A stretch of 64,000 nt of DNA from contig CAWJNZ010000007.1 of NCBI GenBank assembly GCA_963844405.1, positions 620,001 through 684,000 of the forward strand, in the 5' to 3' direction. The DNA is from DASSUW01 sp963844405. GTDB lineage: Bacteria; Actinomycetota; Thermoleophilia; Solirubrobacterales; Solirubrobacteraceae. This document shows positions 27,141 to 34,872 of this stretch, in pieces. A program made the position numbers and the translations under genes. How positions within the stretch are numbered: position 1 is the first letter of the stretch; each line of letters opens with the position of its first letter. The notes under the pieces were generated by a model. It had not been told where the DNA came from. It saw nothing but the letters and a program-made list of their open reading frames with translations, and made no database searches.

Positions 27141-27695
27141 GACGGCCTTCAAGGCGCGGGCGTCCTCGAACAGGACGTCGCGCAGGCCGCCGCCGCGCAG
27201 CGCCGCGGCGGGGTGGTACATCGGGAACAGCGAGCGGCCCTTCTCGGTCAGCTCGGTGCCGTGGACCTCGGAGATCTTCGTGTCGTCGGAGAAGTGCGAG
27301 AGCGCGTGGCGGCCGAGCGGGATCACGAGGCGCGGCTGGATCAGGGCCAGCTCGGCCTCGAGCCACGGCATGTGGTGGGCGACCTCGCCGGCCTTGGGGT
27401 CGCGGTTGTTCGGCGGGCGCGCCTTGACCACGTTGGTGATGTAGACGTCCCCGCGCTCGAGGCCGGCCGCCTCGAGCAGCTGCTCCAGCAGCTTGCCGGC
27501 GCGGCCCACGAACGGCCGCCCCTGCTCGTCCTCGCTCTTGCCAGGAGCTTCCCCGACCAGCATCACGTCGGCATCCGGGCTACCTTCTCCCGGCACCATG
27601 TTCGTCGCCGTCTCGCACGGCTCGAACCCGCAACCGCCGTGGTTGCGTATCTCGTCCCGTAGATCATCCAGCGACTGGGGAGGCCCCGCTTCCAT
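27123..27695 (-). CDS. Uracil-DNA glycosylase family 4/5-like, altered Cys set
   Basis: The 190-residue protein matches uracil-DNA glycosylase family 4. The active-site motif is GEAPGKSEDEQGRPFVGRAG, and the closing motif is YHPAAALR. Family 4 enzymes hold a 4Fe-4S cluster with four Cys. Here the first pair is present with odd spacing (CGFEPC). The third, normally in NVVKCRPPGNRDP, is Ala (NVVKARPPNNRDP). The fourth is also absent (EVAHHMPWLEAEL). The cluster is therefore probably lost. It should still excise uracil from DNA if active. The start ATG overlaps the divergent gene's ATG within CATG. Confidence 0.85.
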   Translation of the reverse strand: MEAGPPQSLDDLRDEIRNHGGCGFEPCETATNMVPGEGSPDADVMLVGEAPGKSEDEQGRPFVGRAGKLLEQLLEAAGLERGDVYITNVVKARPPNNRDPKAGEVAHHMPWLEAELALIQPRLVIPLGRHALSHFSDDTKISEVHGTELTEKGRSLFPMYHPAAALRGGGLRDVLFEDARALKAVLDRDR

Positions 27696-28596
27696 GAGAC
27701 GCATCCTGACGATCGCCCTGCTGCTCTGCCTAGCGGCACCCGCTTCCGCGGGCAACCGCTTCCCGGAGACGATCCCGCTCCCGAACGGCTGGCAGCCCGA
27801 GGGCATCGCCACCGGCAAGGGGAACGCGTTCTACGCCGGCAGCCGCGCGACCGGCGCCATCTACAAGGGCGACCTGAGGACGGGGAGCGGCGACGTGCTC
27901 GTCCAGCCGGGGAGCGGCGCCGCGCTCGGCATGAAGGTCGACCACCGCAACCGCCTGTTCGTGGCGGGGGGCCCGACCGGCACTGCCTCGGTCTACAACG
28001 CCCGCACCGGCGAGCTCCTGAGGCGCTACATGCTCAGCACGGCGCCGACCTTCGTCAACGACGTCATCGTCACCAAGCGCGCCGCCTACTTCACCGACTC
28101 GCTGAAGCGGCAGCTCTACGTGCTCGACCTCGGGCGCCCCGGCAAGACCCTCCCGGACACGGCGCGGACGCTGCCCTTGACGGGCGACCTGGCGTCGGCG
28201 CCCGCCGGCGGGTTCGAGCTCAACGGCATCGAGGCGGCGGGCAAGCGGCTGATCGCCGTCCACACCCAGCTCGGCCGGCTCTACGAGATCGACCCGCGCG
28301 ACGGCGACACCGACCAGATCGAGCTCGAGGGCGGCGACGTCCGCTTCGGCGACGGCATCCTCCTCCAGGGCCGCCGCACGCTGTACGTGGTGCAGAACCA
28401 GCTCAACCAGATCGCCGTCGTGCGCCTCGACCGCGACCTCGATGAGGGCGTGATCACCGGCACCCTGACCGACTCGGACTTCGACGTCCCGACCACGATC
28501 GCCAAGAAGGGCGGCTTCCTGTGGGCGGTCAACGCCCGCTTCTCGACGCCGCCGACGCCGACCACGACGTACAACGTGGTGCGCGTCCGCCGATGA
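27694..28596 (+). CDS. Secreted beta-propeller protein, SMP-30/gluconolactonase-like
   Basis: The 300-residue protein has a signal peptide (residues 1-19, ending APASAG). The rest shows repeating beta-strand units typical of a six-bladed propeller (PEGIATGKGNAFYAGS, FVNDVIVTKRAAYFTDS, ELNGIEAAGKRLIAVH). This fits the SMP-30/gluconolactonase superfamily, but the metal-binding residues cannot be assigned with certainty. GGGGAGG lies 9 bases before the ATG. The stop overlaps the next gene (ATGA). Confidence 0.8.
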   Translation: MRRILTIALLLCLAAPASAGNRFPETIPLPNGWQPEGIATGKGNAFYAGSRATGAIYKGDLRTGSGDVLVQPGSGAALGMKVDHRNRLFVAGGPTGTASVYNARTGELLRRYMLSTAPTFVNDVIVTKRAAYFTDSLKRQLYVLDLGRPGKTLPDTARTLPLTGDLASAPAGGFELNGIEAAGKRLIAVHTQLGRLYEIDPRDGDTDQIELEGGDVRFGDGILLQGRRTLYVVQNQLNQIAVVRLDRDLDEGVITGTLTDSDFDVPTTIAKKGGFLWAVNARFSTPPTPTTTYNVVRVRR

Positions 28597-28922
28597 CGGA
28601 CCTCGTCGTCCTGACCTGCATGGACTTCCGCATCGACCCGCGGCAGATCGTCGGCGACGCCTTCGTGCTGCGCAACGCCGGCGCCCAGTGCAGCGAGGAC
28701 ATGATCCGGTCGTTGCAGCTCGCACGCGGACTCGGGGTGACCCGGGTCCGCGTGCTGGGCCACACGGACTGCGCGGCCTACGGGCGCGACGACGAGGCTT
28801 CGACCGCGAATGCACGGGAGACCGCGGAGCAGATCCGCGCGGCGATCCCCGAGCTCGACGTCGAGGTCGACGTGCTCGACCTGCGCAGCGGCGTCAGTCG
28901 ATCAGCCGGATCGCCAGGGTGA
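28593..28922 (+). CDS. Short beta-carbonic anhydrase-like protein
   Basis: The 109-residue protein carries the zinc-binding motifs of beta-carbonic anhydrases: CMDFR (Cys and the Asp/Arg dyad) and GHTDC (His and Cys). The dimer strand FVLRNAG is also present. It is much shorter than usual (about 160-220 residues) and lacks the C-terminal helices. It could be a minimal member that catalyses CO2 hydration or a carbonic anhydrase-like fold with another role. It is coupled to the secreted propeller gene by a 4-bp overlap. Confidence 0.8.
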   Translation: MTDLVVLTCMDFRIDPRQIVGDAFVLRNAGAQCSEDMIRSLQLARGLGVTRVRVLGHTDCAAYGRDDEASTANARETAEQIRAAIPELDVEVDVLDLRSGVSRSAGSPG

Positions 28923-28936
28923 CCAGCGCGCGCACG

Positions 28937-30088
28937 TCAAGCCCGCTCGGTGAGCCACTCGTGCAGCGGCCCGTCGGCCGCCTCGGCCTGCTCCGCGGTC
29001 GGCGTCTCGCCGGCCGCCACGAGCAGCTCGGCGACGGCGACGTAGTCGCGACCCGGCAGGGCGTGATAGACCGAGCCGTGGGCCGCCCAGCCGAGCGCGC
29101 CGCGCGGGTCGCCGCCGCGCTCGAGCAGCGCGCGCACGAGCTCGGGTGAGCCGACCCAGCCCGCGTGCTGGAGCAGCGTGCCCTCCGGCGAGCCGCCCAC
29201 CACGCCGGCGAAGCCGGCGCCGACGGCGTCGACGACGGCGTCGAGCTTGCCCCGCAGCGCGGCCAGGATCAGCACCTCCTGCTGGTCGACGTCGAACGGC
29301 GGCTCGAGGCGGCGCGCCTCTCCGCGCGCCACCGCGGCCACGGCGAGGTCCTCGGGCGCGACCGTGGTGTCGGCGCCGAGCTCGCGCAGCGCGTCGGCGA
29401 CGTCGTCGCGTGCGCGCAGGACGGCGTGCTGATACGGCGTCCGCCGCGGCACGTTGCCGCGCCACGTCTCGCCCGCCCGGCCGTTCACGTCGCCGCCGCG
29501 GGAGGCGAGCAGGCGCACGACCTCGGGGCCGTGCCCGCGTCGCACCGCATGGCCGATGAGGTTCGGGTCGGCCCCGTGCTCGAGCAGCAGCCGCACCGGC
29601 TCCAGCGGCTCGTGGTCGAGCGCGTGGGCGAGCGCGTTCGTCCCGTGCGTCTCGGCGCCGTGCTCGAGCAGCAGCCGCAGGCACGCCGGGTCCTCCGCCT
29701 CGGTCGAGTGGTAGAGCGACTCGCCGTCGTCGGGGTCGGCGCCCGCCTCGAGCAGCACGCGCGTCCGCTCGGGGTCGTGCACCACGCCGGCGGCGCCGTA
29801 GAGCGGGCTGATCGGGCCGTATTCTCCGGCGGCGCCGTCGTTCGGGTCGGCACCGCGGGCGAGCAGGTCGCGCAGCGCGCCGGCGTCGGCCAGCGCCGAG
29901 TGGGCGACGTACATGACCGGCGGCCAGTCGCGCGGCCCGCCGCGGCGGTGAACGTCGCCGTCCCAGCCGCGGCCGGCCACGAGCCGCGCCCACGGGTCGT
30001 CGAGCAGCTCCGGCCGGGCCTCCAACAGCGTGCGCGCCCGATCGCCGCGCCCGCCGGTTGCGGCGAGGACGAACGCCTCTGCGGTCAA
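28937..30088 (-). CDS. Ankyrin-repeat protein
   Basis: The 383-residue protein consists of about eight ankyrin-type repeats (for example VRLLLEHGADPNLIGHAV and LRLLLEHGAETHGTNALA). There is no signal peptide or membrane helix, so it is a cytoplasmic protein-binding scaffold. The start overlaps the response regulator gene by 4 bp, making it the last gene of the PspC operon. The partner is unknown, but the linkage suggests it acts in the same stress response (inference). Confidence 0.88.
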   Translation of the reverse strand: MTAEAFVLAATGGRGDRARTLLEARPELLDDPWARLVAGRGWDGDVHRRGGPRDWPPVMYVAHSALADAGALRDLLARGADPNDGAAGEYGPISPLYGAAGVVHDPERTRVLLEAGADPDDGESLYHSTEAEDPACLRLLLEHGAETHGTNALAHALDHEPLEPVRLLLEHGADPNLIGHAVRRGHGPEVVRLLASRGGDVNGRAGETWRGNVPRRTPYQHAVLRARDDVADALRELGADTTVAPEDLAVAAVARGEARRLEPPFDVDQQEVLILAALRGKLDAVVDAVGAGFAGVVGGSPEGTLLQHAGWVGSPELVRALLERGGDPRGALGWAAHGSVYHALPGRDYVAVAELLVAAGETPTAEQAEAADGPLHEWLTERA

Positions 30089-30726
30089 TCGACCAGCCTC
30101 CGCTCGACCGCCCAGCGGCTGAGCTCGTGGCGGTTGGAGAGCTGGAGCTTGCGCAGCACCGCGGAGACGTGGGCCTCGACGGTCTTGGTGGAGATCGAGA
30201 GCCGCTGCGCGATCTCCTTGTACATGTAGCCGCGGGCGATGTGGCGCAGGACCTCGCGCTCGCGCGGCGACAGCTGGTCGAGCTGCGGGTCGACCTCCTG
30301 GGCGGGCAGGCCGCCGGCGAACGCGTCGAGCACGAAGCCCGCGAGCCGCGGCGAGAAGACCGCGTCGCCGTCGGCGACACGCCGCACGGCGTCGGCCAGC
30401 TCGGCGCCCGAGATCGTCTTCGTCACGTAGCCGCGCGCGCCGGCGCGGATGACGGCGATCACGTCCGCGGGCGCGTCGCTCACCGACAGCGCGAGGAAGC
30501 GCTGGCCCGGCCGCCGCGTCGCCACCTGGCGGATGACCTCGACGCCGCCGCCGCCCGGCATCTGGACGTCGAGCACGACGACGTCCGGCTCGGCCTCGAT
30601 GACCAGCCGGACGGCGTCCTCGACCGTGCCCGCGTCGCCCAGGACGTCGACCAGCCCGTCGAGCTCGGCGCGCACGCCGGTGCGGAACATGTGGTGGTCG
30701 TCGACGATGACGACAGACGGGCTCAT
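30085..30726 (-). CDS. NarL/LuxR-family response regulator, LiaR-like
   Basis: The 213-residue regulator has the acidic pocket VIVDDHHMFR, the phospho-acceptor Asp in VVVLDVQMPGG, and the Lys in YVTKTISG. A LuxR-type helix-turn-helix (LSPREREVLRHIARGYMYKE, then STKTVEAHVSAVLRKLQL) ends the protein. It overlaps the PspC-kinase gene upstream and the ankyrin gene downstream by 4 bp each. It should be phosphorylated by that kinase and control the operon, as LiaR and VraR do in other Gram-positive bacteria. Confidence 0.94.
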   Translation of the reverse strand: MSPSVVIVDDHHMFRTGVRAELDGLVDVLGDAGTVEDAVRLVIEAEPDVVVLDVQMPGGGGVEVIRQVATRRPGQRFLALSVSDAPADVIAVIRAGARGYVTKTISGAELADAVRRVADGDAVFSPRLAGFVLDAFAGGLPAQEVDPQLDQLSPREREVLRHIARGYMYKEIAQRLSISTKTVEAHVSAVLRKLQLSNRHELSRWAVERRLVD

Positions 30727-31910
30727 CGCTCCATCACCAGCTCGACCTCGGTGCCCTCGCCGGGCGCGGTGTGGACGATCGCGCGGCCGCCGTGGCGCTC
30801 CATGCGGCCGACGATCGACTCGCTGACCCCGCGCCGGTCGTCCGGCACGGCGTTCGGGTCGAAGCCCGGCCCGCGATCGCGCACGAAGACATCGATCCGG
30901 TCGCGGTCGACCTCCGCGTACAGCGCCGCGGGACCGGCGAACTTGACGGCGTTGACCATCGCCTCGCGGGCGGCGGCCACGAGCGCCCGCGCGCGCTCGT
31001 CCAGCGGCGCGTCGCCGACCGCCACGACCTCGATCGGCACGCCGTGCGCCTCCTCGACCTCGGCGGCCGCCGACTCGAGCGCCAGCGCGACGGTCTCCTC
31101 GCCGGACGCGCGGCGGCCGTTGAGCCACGCCCGCAGCTCGCGCTCCTGGCGGCGGGCCAGGGCGGCGACCTCGCGCGGGTCGTCGACGCGCTTCTGCATC
31201 AGCGCCAGCGTCTGCAGCACCGAGTCGTGCAGGTGGGCGGCGACCTCGGCGCGCTCCTGCGAGCGGATCCGCTCGGCGCGCTCGGCGGTCAGCCCGCGCA
31301 CGAGCCGCAGCCACCACGGGGCGAGGATCAGCGTCAGGGCGATCACGACGACGACGACCGCGAGCAGCACGTCGCGGGCGGCCGCCAGCGCGTCGTTGAG
31401 CCAGAGGAAGACGAGCCCGCCGCCGACCACGAGCGCGGCGCCCATGAGGACGCGGCCCATCGCGTCGCGCGGGAGCGATACCGGCAGCGCCGCCCGCGGC
31501 GTCGCCTCGCGCGGCTCGGCCGACTCCTGCGACTGGCGCCAGATCAGCGCGCCGCCCGCCGCCGCGAGGATGACCGGCCACACGATCGCGTCGCTGAACC
31601 AGATCCCCCACTCGCGCAGGAGCAGCAGCGCCGCCAGCGCCAGCAGCACCATGCCGGCCACGACGAGCCAGGTCTCGCGGCGGCCGGCGATCCGCTCGAC
31701 CGGCGCGCGCTGGCCCTCCTCGCCGGGCATGACGGCCCAGCCGACGATGTAGAGCCCGAGCCCGAAGCCGCCCGCGAACGACGCGGCGATGAACACCACG
31801 CGGACGACCAGCGGGTCGACCCCGAGCCGGCGCGCCAGCCCGGCGGCCACGCCGGCGAGCACGGCGCGGGCGGGGTCGCGGCGCAGCGGAGCGGCGGCGG
31901 AAGCGCTCAT
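30723..31910 (-). CDS. PspC-domain sensor histidine kinase, LiaS-like
   Basis: The 395-residue protein starts with a PspC domain (RDPARAVLAGVAAGLARRLG, then a long helix ending in VGWAVMP). Four further membrane helices lie at about residues 82-210. The kinase part has the His in AAHLHDSVLQTL, N-box REAMVNAVKFAG and D-box VFVRDRGPGF. It couples an envelope-stress sensing domain directly to a kinase. The gene is in the order PspC/LiaF, mini protein, kinase, regulator, ankyrin, with small overlaps at most junctions. Confidence 0.93.
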   Translation of the reverse strand: MSASAAAPLRRDPARAVLAGVAAGLARRLGVDPLVVRVVFIAASFAGGFGLGLYIVGWAVMPGEEGQRAPVERIAGRRETWLVVAGMVLLALAALLLLREWGIWFSDAIVWPVILAAAGGALIWRQSQESAEPREATPRAALPVSLPRDAMGRVLMGAALVVGGGLVFLWLNDALAAARDVLLAVVVVVIALTLILAPWWLRLVRGLTAERAERIRSQERAEVAAHLHDSVLQTLALMQKRVDDPREVAALARRQERELRAWLNGRRASGEETVALALESAAAEVEEAHGVPIEVVAVGDAPLDERARALVAAAREAMVNAVKFAGPAALYAEVDRDRIDVFVRDRGPGFDPNAVPDDRRGVSESIVGRMERHGGRAIVHTAPGEGTEVELVMER

Positions 31911-31930
31911 CTCGGCAAATCTTGGCAGCG

Positions 31931-32116
31931 TCAGCCGCGTTCGCGGGGACCTTCGAGCCCGGCGGCGAGCAGGATCGCCCCGACCACGGCGATCAGCAGC
32001 GGCATGCCGTAGCCGAGGTCGAGGTCGATCGCCTCCAGCCGGTCGAGCAGGAGGATCGTCCCGGCCAGCGTCGTGACCAGGCCGGCGACGAGCGACGTGC
32101 GGTCGAGCCGCCTCAC
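31931..32116 (-). CDS. Small two-helix membrane protein in PspC operon
   Basis: The 61-residue protein starts with GTG overlapping the stop of the PspC/LiaF gene. It has two hydrophobic helices (SLVAGLVTTLAGTILLLD and YGMPLLIAVVGAILLAAG) joined by an acidic turn and a short basic tail. This resembles the LiaI/LiaF-type transmembrane unit found in Psp and Lia systems. It probably sits in the membrane as a partner of the two PspC proteins. Confidence 0.8.
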   Translation of the reverse strand: MRRLDRTSLVAGLVTTLAGTILLLDRLEAIDLDLGYGMPLLIAVVGAILLAAGLEGPRERG

Positions 32117-33291
32117 GCGCAGCCCGTCCCGCCCTCGTAGGGGGCGTCCTGGCCGGAGTCGAAGATCCGGAAGTCCTGGCGGTGGCGCCCGAGATCGGGC
32201 AGCGAGCCCTCGCGCACGACCTCGAGCACGCCCATCAGGACGTTGGCGTCGATGTGCAGCACCGGCCGTCCGGCCGGTGCCGTCCCCGACTCGGCGAACG
32301 CGACGTCGACGCCGTCGTTGTCGCGGTCGAACACGTCGGAGGCGCCGACCCCGATCTCCACGTCGGAGGTGACGCACGCGCCGCGCGGCACCCACACGAC
32401 CGCCTCGCCGAGCCCGACGTCGATGTCGACCTCGGTGCGTCCGGCGGGGAGGTCGAGGCCGGTGAGGTCGACGTCGAGGTCGCCGATCCCGAGCTCGTAG
32501 CGGTCGCGCAGCTCGCTCATCGTCGCCGGACGGTACTGGCGCTCGCCGACGCCGCCGTCGAGGTCGATGTCGGCCGCCGCCACGAGCCCGAGCGGGAGCA
32601 CGAGGGCCAGCGCCGGCACGATCAGCCAGCGTATGCCGCCCACGAAGGCCGTCGCGATCAGGGCGAGCCCGGTCACCACGGCGAGCGAGGCGATCACCAC
32701 ACCCCCGCCAAGGGCAGCCGCGAGCCCGACCCCCAGGGCCGCGCCGGCGAGGGCGATGGCGAGGAGGAAGACGAGGAAGAAGCGGCCGATGGTGCGGGCC
32801 GGGTCGCCGCCCCCGTCTCCGCCGATCGCCCGCCAGAGCAGGACGCCGGCCAGCCCAATGAGGGCGATGACGAGCAGCCCGGGGCCGAAGAAGAAGAAAG
32901 GAGTGCCGAGAAACGTGACGAGCGCGACCCCGAGCACGACCGCGCCGGCCACCGCCGCGGCCTTGCTCGTGCCGCCCGGCCGCTCGCCGCCGTCGGCGGG
33001 GACGAAGGCCAGCAGGAGCAGGTAGGCGAGGACGCCGAAGCCGCCGGCGAAGGTGAGCACCACGAAGCCGATGCGGAACAGCAGCGGGTCGACGGCGAAG
33101 TAGCGCCCGAGGCCGGAGGCGACGCCGCCGATGACGGCGTCCGAGCCGGAGCGGGTCAGCCGCCGCGGCTCGCCGCCCGGCACGTTGTCGTGGCCCGGCG
33201 CGTGCTCGTCGCCCGGCAGTCGCTCCGTTGGGCCGGTGCGCTGATCGTCGGGCTGGTCGGAGGTGTTCTCGTTGCGGGTGTCGTCGGTCAT
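32113..33291 (-). CDS. PspC-domain protein with LiaF/Toastrack-like C-terminus
   Basis: The 392-residue protein has a polar N-terminus (about 40 residues), a PspC domain (SGSDAVIGGVASGLGRYFAV), and several membrane helices. The C-terminal soluble domain (about residues 255-392) shows the LiaF/Toastrack pattern with GIGDLDVDLTGLDLPAGRTE and IDVGLGEAVVWVPRGA. In LiaFSR systems such proteins restrain the kinase until the envelope is disturbed. It leads an operon of five genes on the minus strand. The upstream region holds a 17-bp palindrome and a Crp-like site. Confidence 0.9.
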   Translation of the reverse strand: MTDDTRNENTSDQPDDQRTGPTERLPGDEHAPGHDNVPGGEPRRLTRSGSDAVIGGVASGLGRYFAVDPLLFRIGFVVLTFAGGFGVLAYLLLLAFVPADGGERPGGTSKAAAVAGAVVLGVALVTFLGTPFFFFGPGLLVIALIGLAGVLLWRAIGGDGGGDPARTIGRFFLVFLLAIALAGAALGVGLAAALGGGVVIASLAVVTGLALIATAFVGGIRWLIVPALALVLPLGLVAAADIDLDGGVGERQYRPATMSELRDRYELGIGDLDVDLTGLDLPAGRTEVDIDVGLGEAVVWVPRGACVTSDVEIGVGASDVFDRDNDGVDVAFAESGTAPAGRPVLHIDANVLMGVLEVVREGSLPDLGRHRQDFRIFDSGQDAPYEGGTGCA

Positions 33292-33319
33292 GGAAGGAAC
33301 CGTGCCGCACGGGCGTCCG

Positions 33320-33336
33320 CATTCCCATTGGGAATG
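33320..33336. promoter_or_regulatory. 17-bp palindrome upstream of PspC operon
   Basis: CATTCCCATTGGGAATG has 8-bp arms around one central base. It lies 29 bases before the ATG of the PspC/LiaF-like gene (start 33291). It is a good candidate operator for the operon's own regulator or another dimeric repressor. Function is inferred. Confidence 0.5.
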
Positions 33337-33371
33337 ACCCTCACCGAACCCGGATGTATCCCTTAGGCGCT

Positions 33372-33387
33372 GTGACGCATCTCACCT
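33372..33387. promoter_or_regulatory. Crp/Fnr-like binding site
   Basis: TGTGACGCATCTCACC fits the Crp consensus TGTGA-N6-TCACA in nine of ten specified bases. It lies between divergent genes, centred about 50 bases before the probable transcription start of the 33433 gene. A Crp/Fnr-family protein is encoded at 57066-57752. Confidence 0.5.
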
Positions 33388-33417
33388 GTGTACGCGGAAA
33401 CGACTGAAGTCGCCGCC

Positions 33418-33423
33418 TAACCT
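33418..33423 (+). promoter_or_regulatory. -10 box before 33433 gene
   Basis: TAACCT lies nine bases before the ATG at 33433. No ribosome binding site is seen, which fits leaderless transcription. Confidence 0.45.
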
Positions 33424-33432
33424 GACGATGAC

Positions 33433-33714
33433 ATGAGGACCATGAACTCGGAGCGCACCCAGGCCTACGGCCGCGTGATCAAGACCCTCGACGACCTCGG
33501 CCCGGCGAAGCTCCAGCCCGCCGAGCAGGATCGGATCCGCGACGCCGCCGACTCGCTGATCTTCGCCGCCGGCTTCGACGAGGCCCGCGCCGCGATGGAG
33601 GACGTCGACGCCCTCGTCGAGCACCTCATCGCGAGCGGCCGCTGGACCACCGAGCGCGGCCAGGAGCTCCTGCAGGACCTTCTCGGCTGCGGGCCGGTCT
33701 CCCCCGTCGCCTGA
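33433..33714 (+). CDS. Hypothetical small helical protein
   Basis: The 93-residue protein is not recognised. It is acidic and predicted to be almost all helix (for example ARAAMEDVDALVEHLIAS), with no signal peptide. A second ATG nine bases in is an alternative start. It has its own -10 box and a Crp-like site upstream, and points away from the PspC operon. Confidence 0.7.
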   Translation: MRTMNSERTQAYGRVIKTLDDLGPAKLQPAEQDRIRDAADSLIFAAGFDEARAAMEDVDALVEHLIASGRWTTERGQELLQDLLGCGPVSPVA

Positions 33715-33747
33715 CGGGCGGGACCGACCCGCACCCTGACCCCCCAC

Positions 33748-34872
33748 TCAGCGCCGCAGCGTCACCTTCACCCGGTAGGCGCGCCGCGCCCCGTCGGCGT
33801 TGGTGACGGTGGTGACCGCCGTCAGGGTCACCCGCCGCATACCGGCCTGACGCATCGCCTTCAGCAGGTTCCGCCGGACGTCGCGGTCGAGCCGCGCGAC
33901 CAGGGTCCGCGTCTCGCCGGCCCAGATGAGCACCCGCTTGGACTGGCCGACCCGCTCGCCGCCGATCCGGAGGACCGTCCTCGCCCGGCAGGGCTCGTCG
34001 CAGTTGACGCGGAGCCGGAGGCCGCGGCGGATCGCCCGGCGCGCCGTCATCCGCCTCGGCGCCCTGACCGTCGCGGCGCCCGGTTCCTCGGCCTGGTCGC
34101 CGCCATCGCCCTGCGGCGGCGGGGACGCCGGCGGCGGCGACCCGGAGGTCCCGGTCACCGTGATCTGCACGGTGTCGGTATCGCTCAGACCGCCCGGATC
34201 GGTGGCCGTCACCGTCGCCGTGTAGGTCCCGGGCCTGAGGTAGATCCACGGGACCGTGTCGCCCCTCGCGGTCTGGCCATCGCCGAAGTCCCACGCGATT
34301 CGGAGGGGATCAGCGTCCGGATCCGTGGCCTCGACCGCGAACCGCACCACGAGCGGAGCGGCGCCGGCGCCGGACGGCGGGTCGACGGTCAGCCGCTGAA
34401 TGGTGGGCGGTCGGTTGGCCGCCTCCGCGATCGAGACGTCGACCGACTTGGTCGCCTCCTGGTTGCCGGCGTGGTCCGTCGAGCGGTACTCGACCACGTA
34501 GTCGCCGGGCTCGGAGACCGTGAACGCGGTCTCGAAGGGATCCTCGTCCGCGGTGTTCTCGGACCGCACCCACGCGCCGCCGTCGACGCGGTACTCGGTG
34601 AAGTCGACGCCGGAGCCGGGCGTGGGCGGTTCGCCGGTCACCTGGGCGGTGCCGACCATGCCCTCCCACTGGCCGGAGGCCCGGCTCGAGTGGACCTTGC
34701 AGACCCACGTCCACGTGCCGGCCTCGTCGAGCGTCTCGGAGACCGGCGGATCGCCGGGCGAGGCGAAGCCGCTCGTGATCTGCCGGCCGTCGGCGTTCGG
34801 CGCGTCGCCCGGCTCGAGCAGCCACACGTCGTGGACGGTTCCCGCCGACTGCGGGAAGTTCCAGCGCACCAC
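33748..34872 (-). CDS. C-terminal fragment: cupredoxin, Ig-like, PKD domains
   Basis: This 374-codon open stretch is the clean 3' part of the broken giant gene. It holds a blue-copper-like domain (TVHDVWLL with the first His, and WTWVCKVHSS followed by EGMVG with Cys, His and Met). An OmpL47/Ig-like unit follows (FTEYRVDGGAWVRSEN, VEYRSTDHAGNQ), then a PKD domain (IAWDFGDGQTARGD). The tail has two Cys in RVNCDEPCRART. It probably does not begin at its own ATG but is the end of the larger protein. Confidence 0.7.
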   Translation of the reverse strand: MVRWNFPQSAGTVHDVWLLEPGDAPNADGRQITSGFASPGDPPVSETLDEAGTWTWVCKVHSSRASGQWEGMVGTAQVTGEPPTPGSGVDFTEYRVDGGAWVRSENTADEDPFETAFTVSEPGDYVVEYRSTDHAGNQEATKSVDVSIAEAANRPPTIQRLTVDPPSGAGAAPLVVRFAVEATDPDADPLRIAWDFGDGQTARGDTVPWIYLRPGTYTATVTATDPGGLSDTDTVQITVTGTSGSPPPASPPPQGDGGDQAEEPGAATVRAPRRMTARRAIRRGLRLRVNCDEPCRARTVLRIGGERVGQSKRVLIWAGETRTLVARLDRDVRRNLLKAMRQAGMRRVTLTAVTTVTNADGARRAYRVKVTLRR

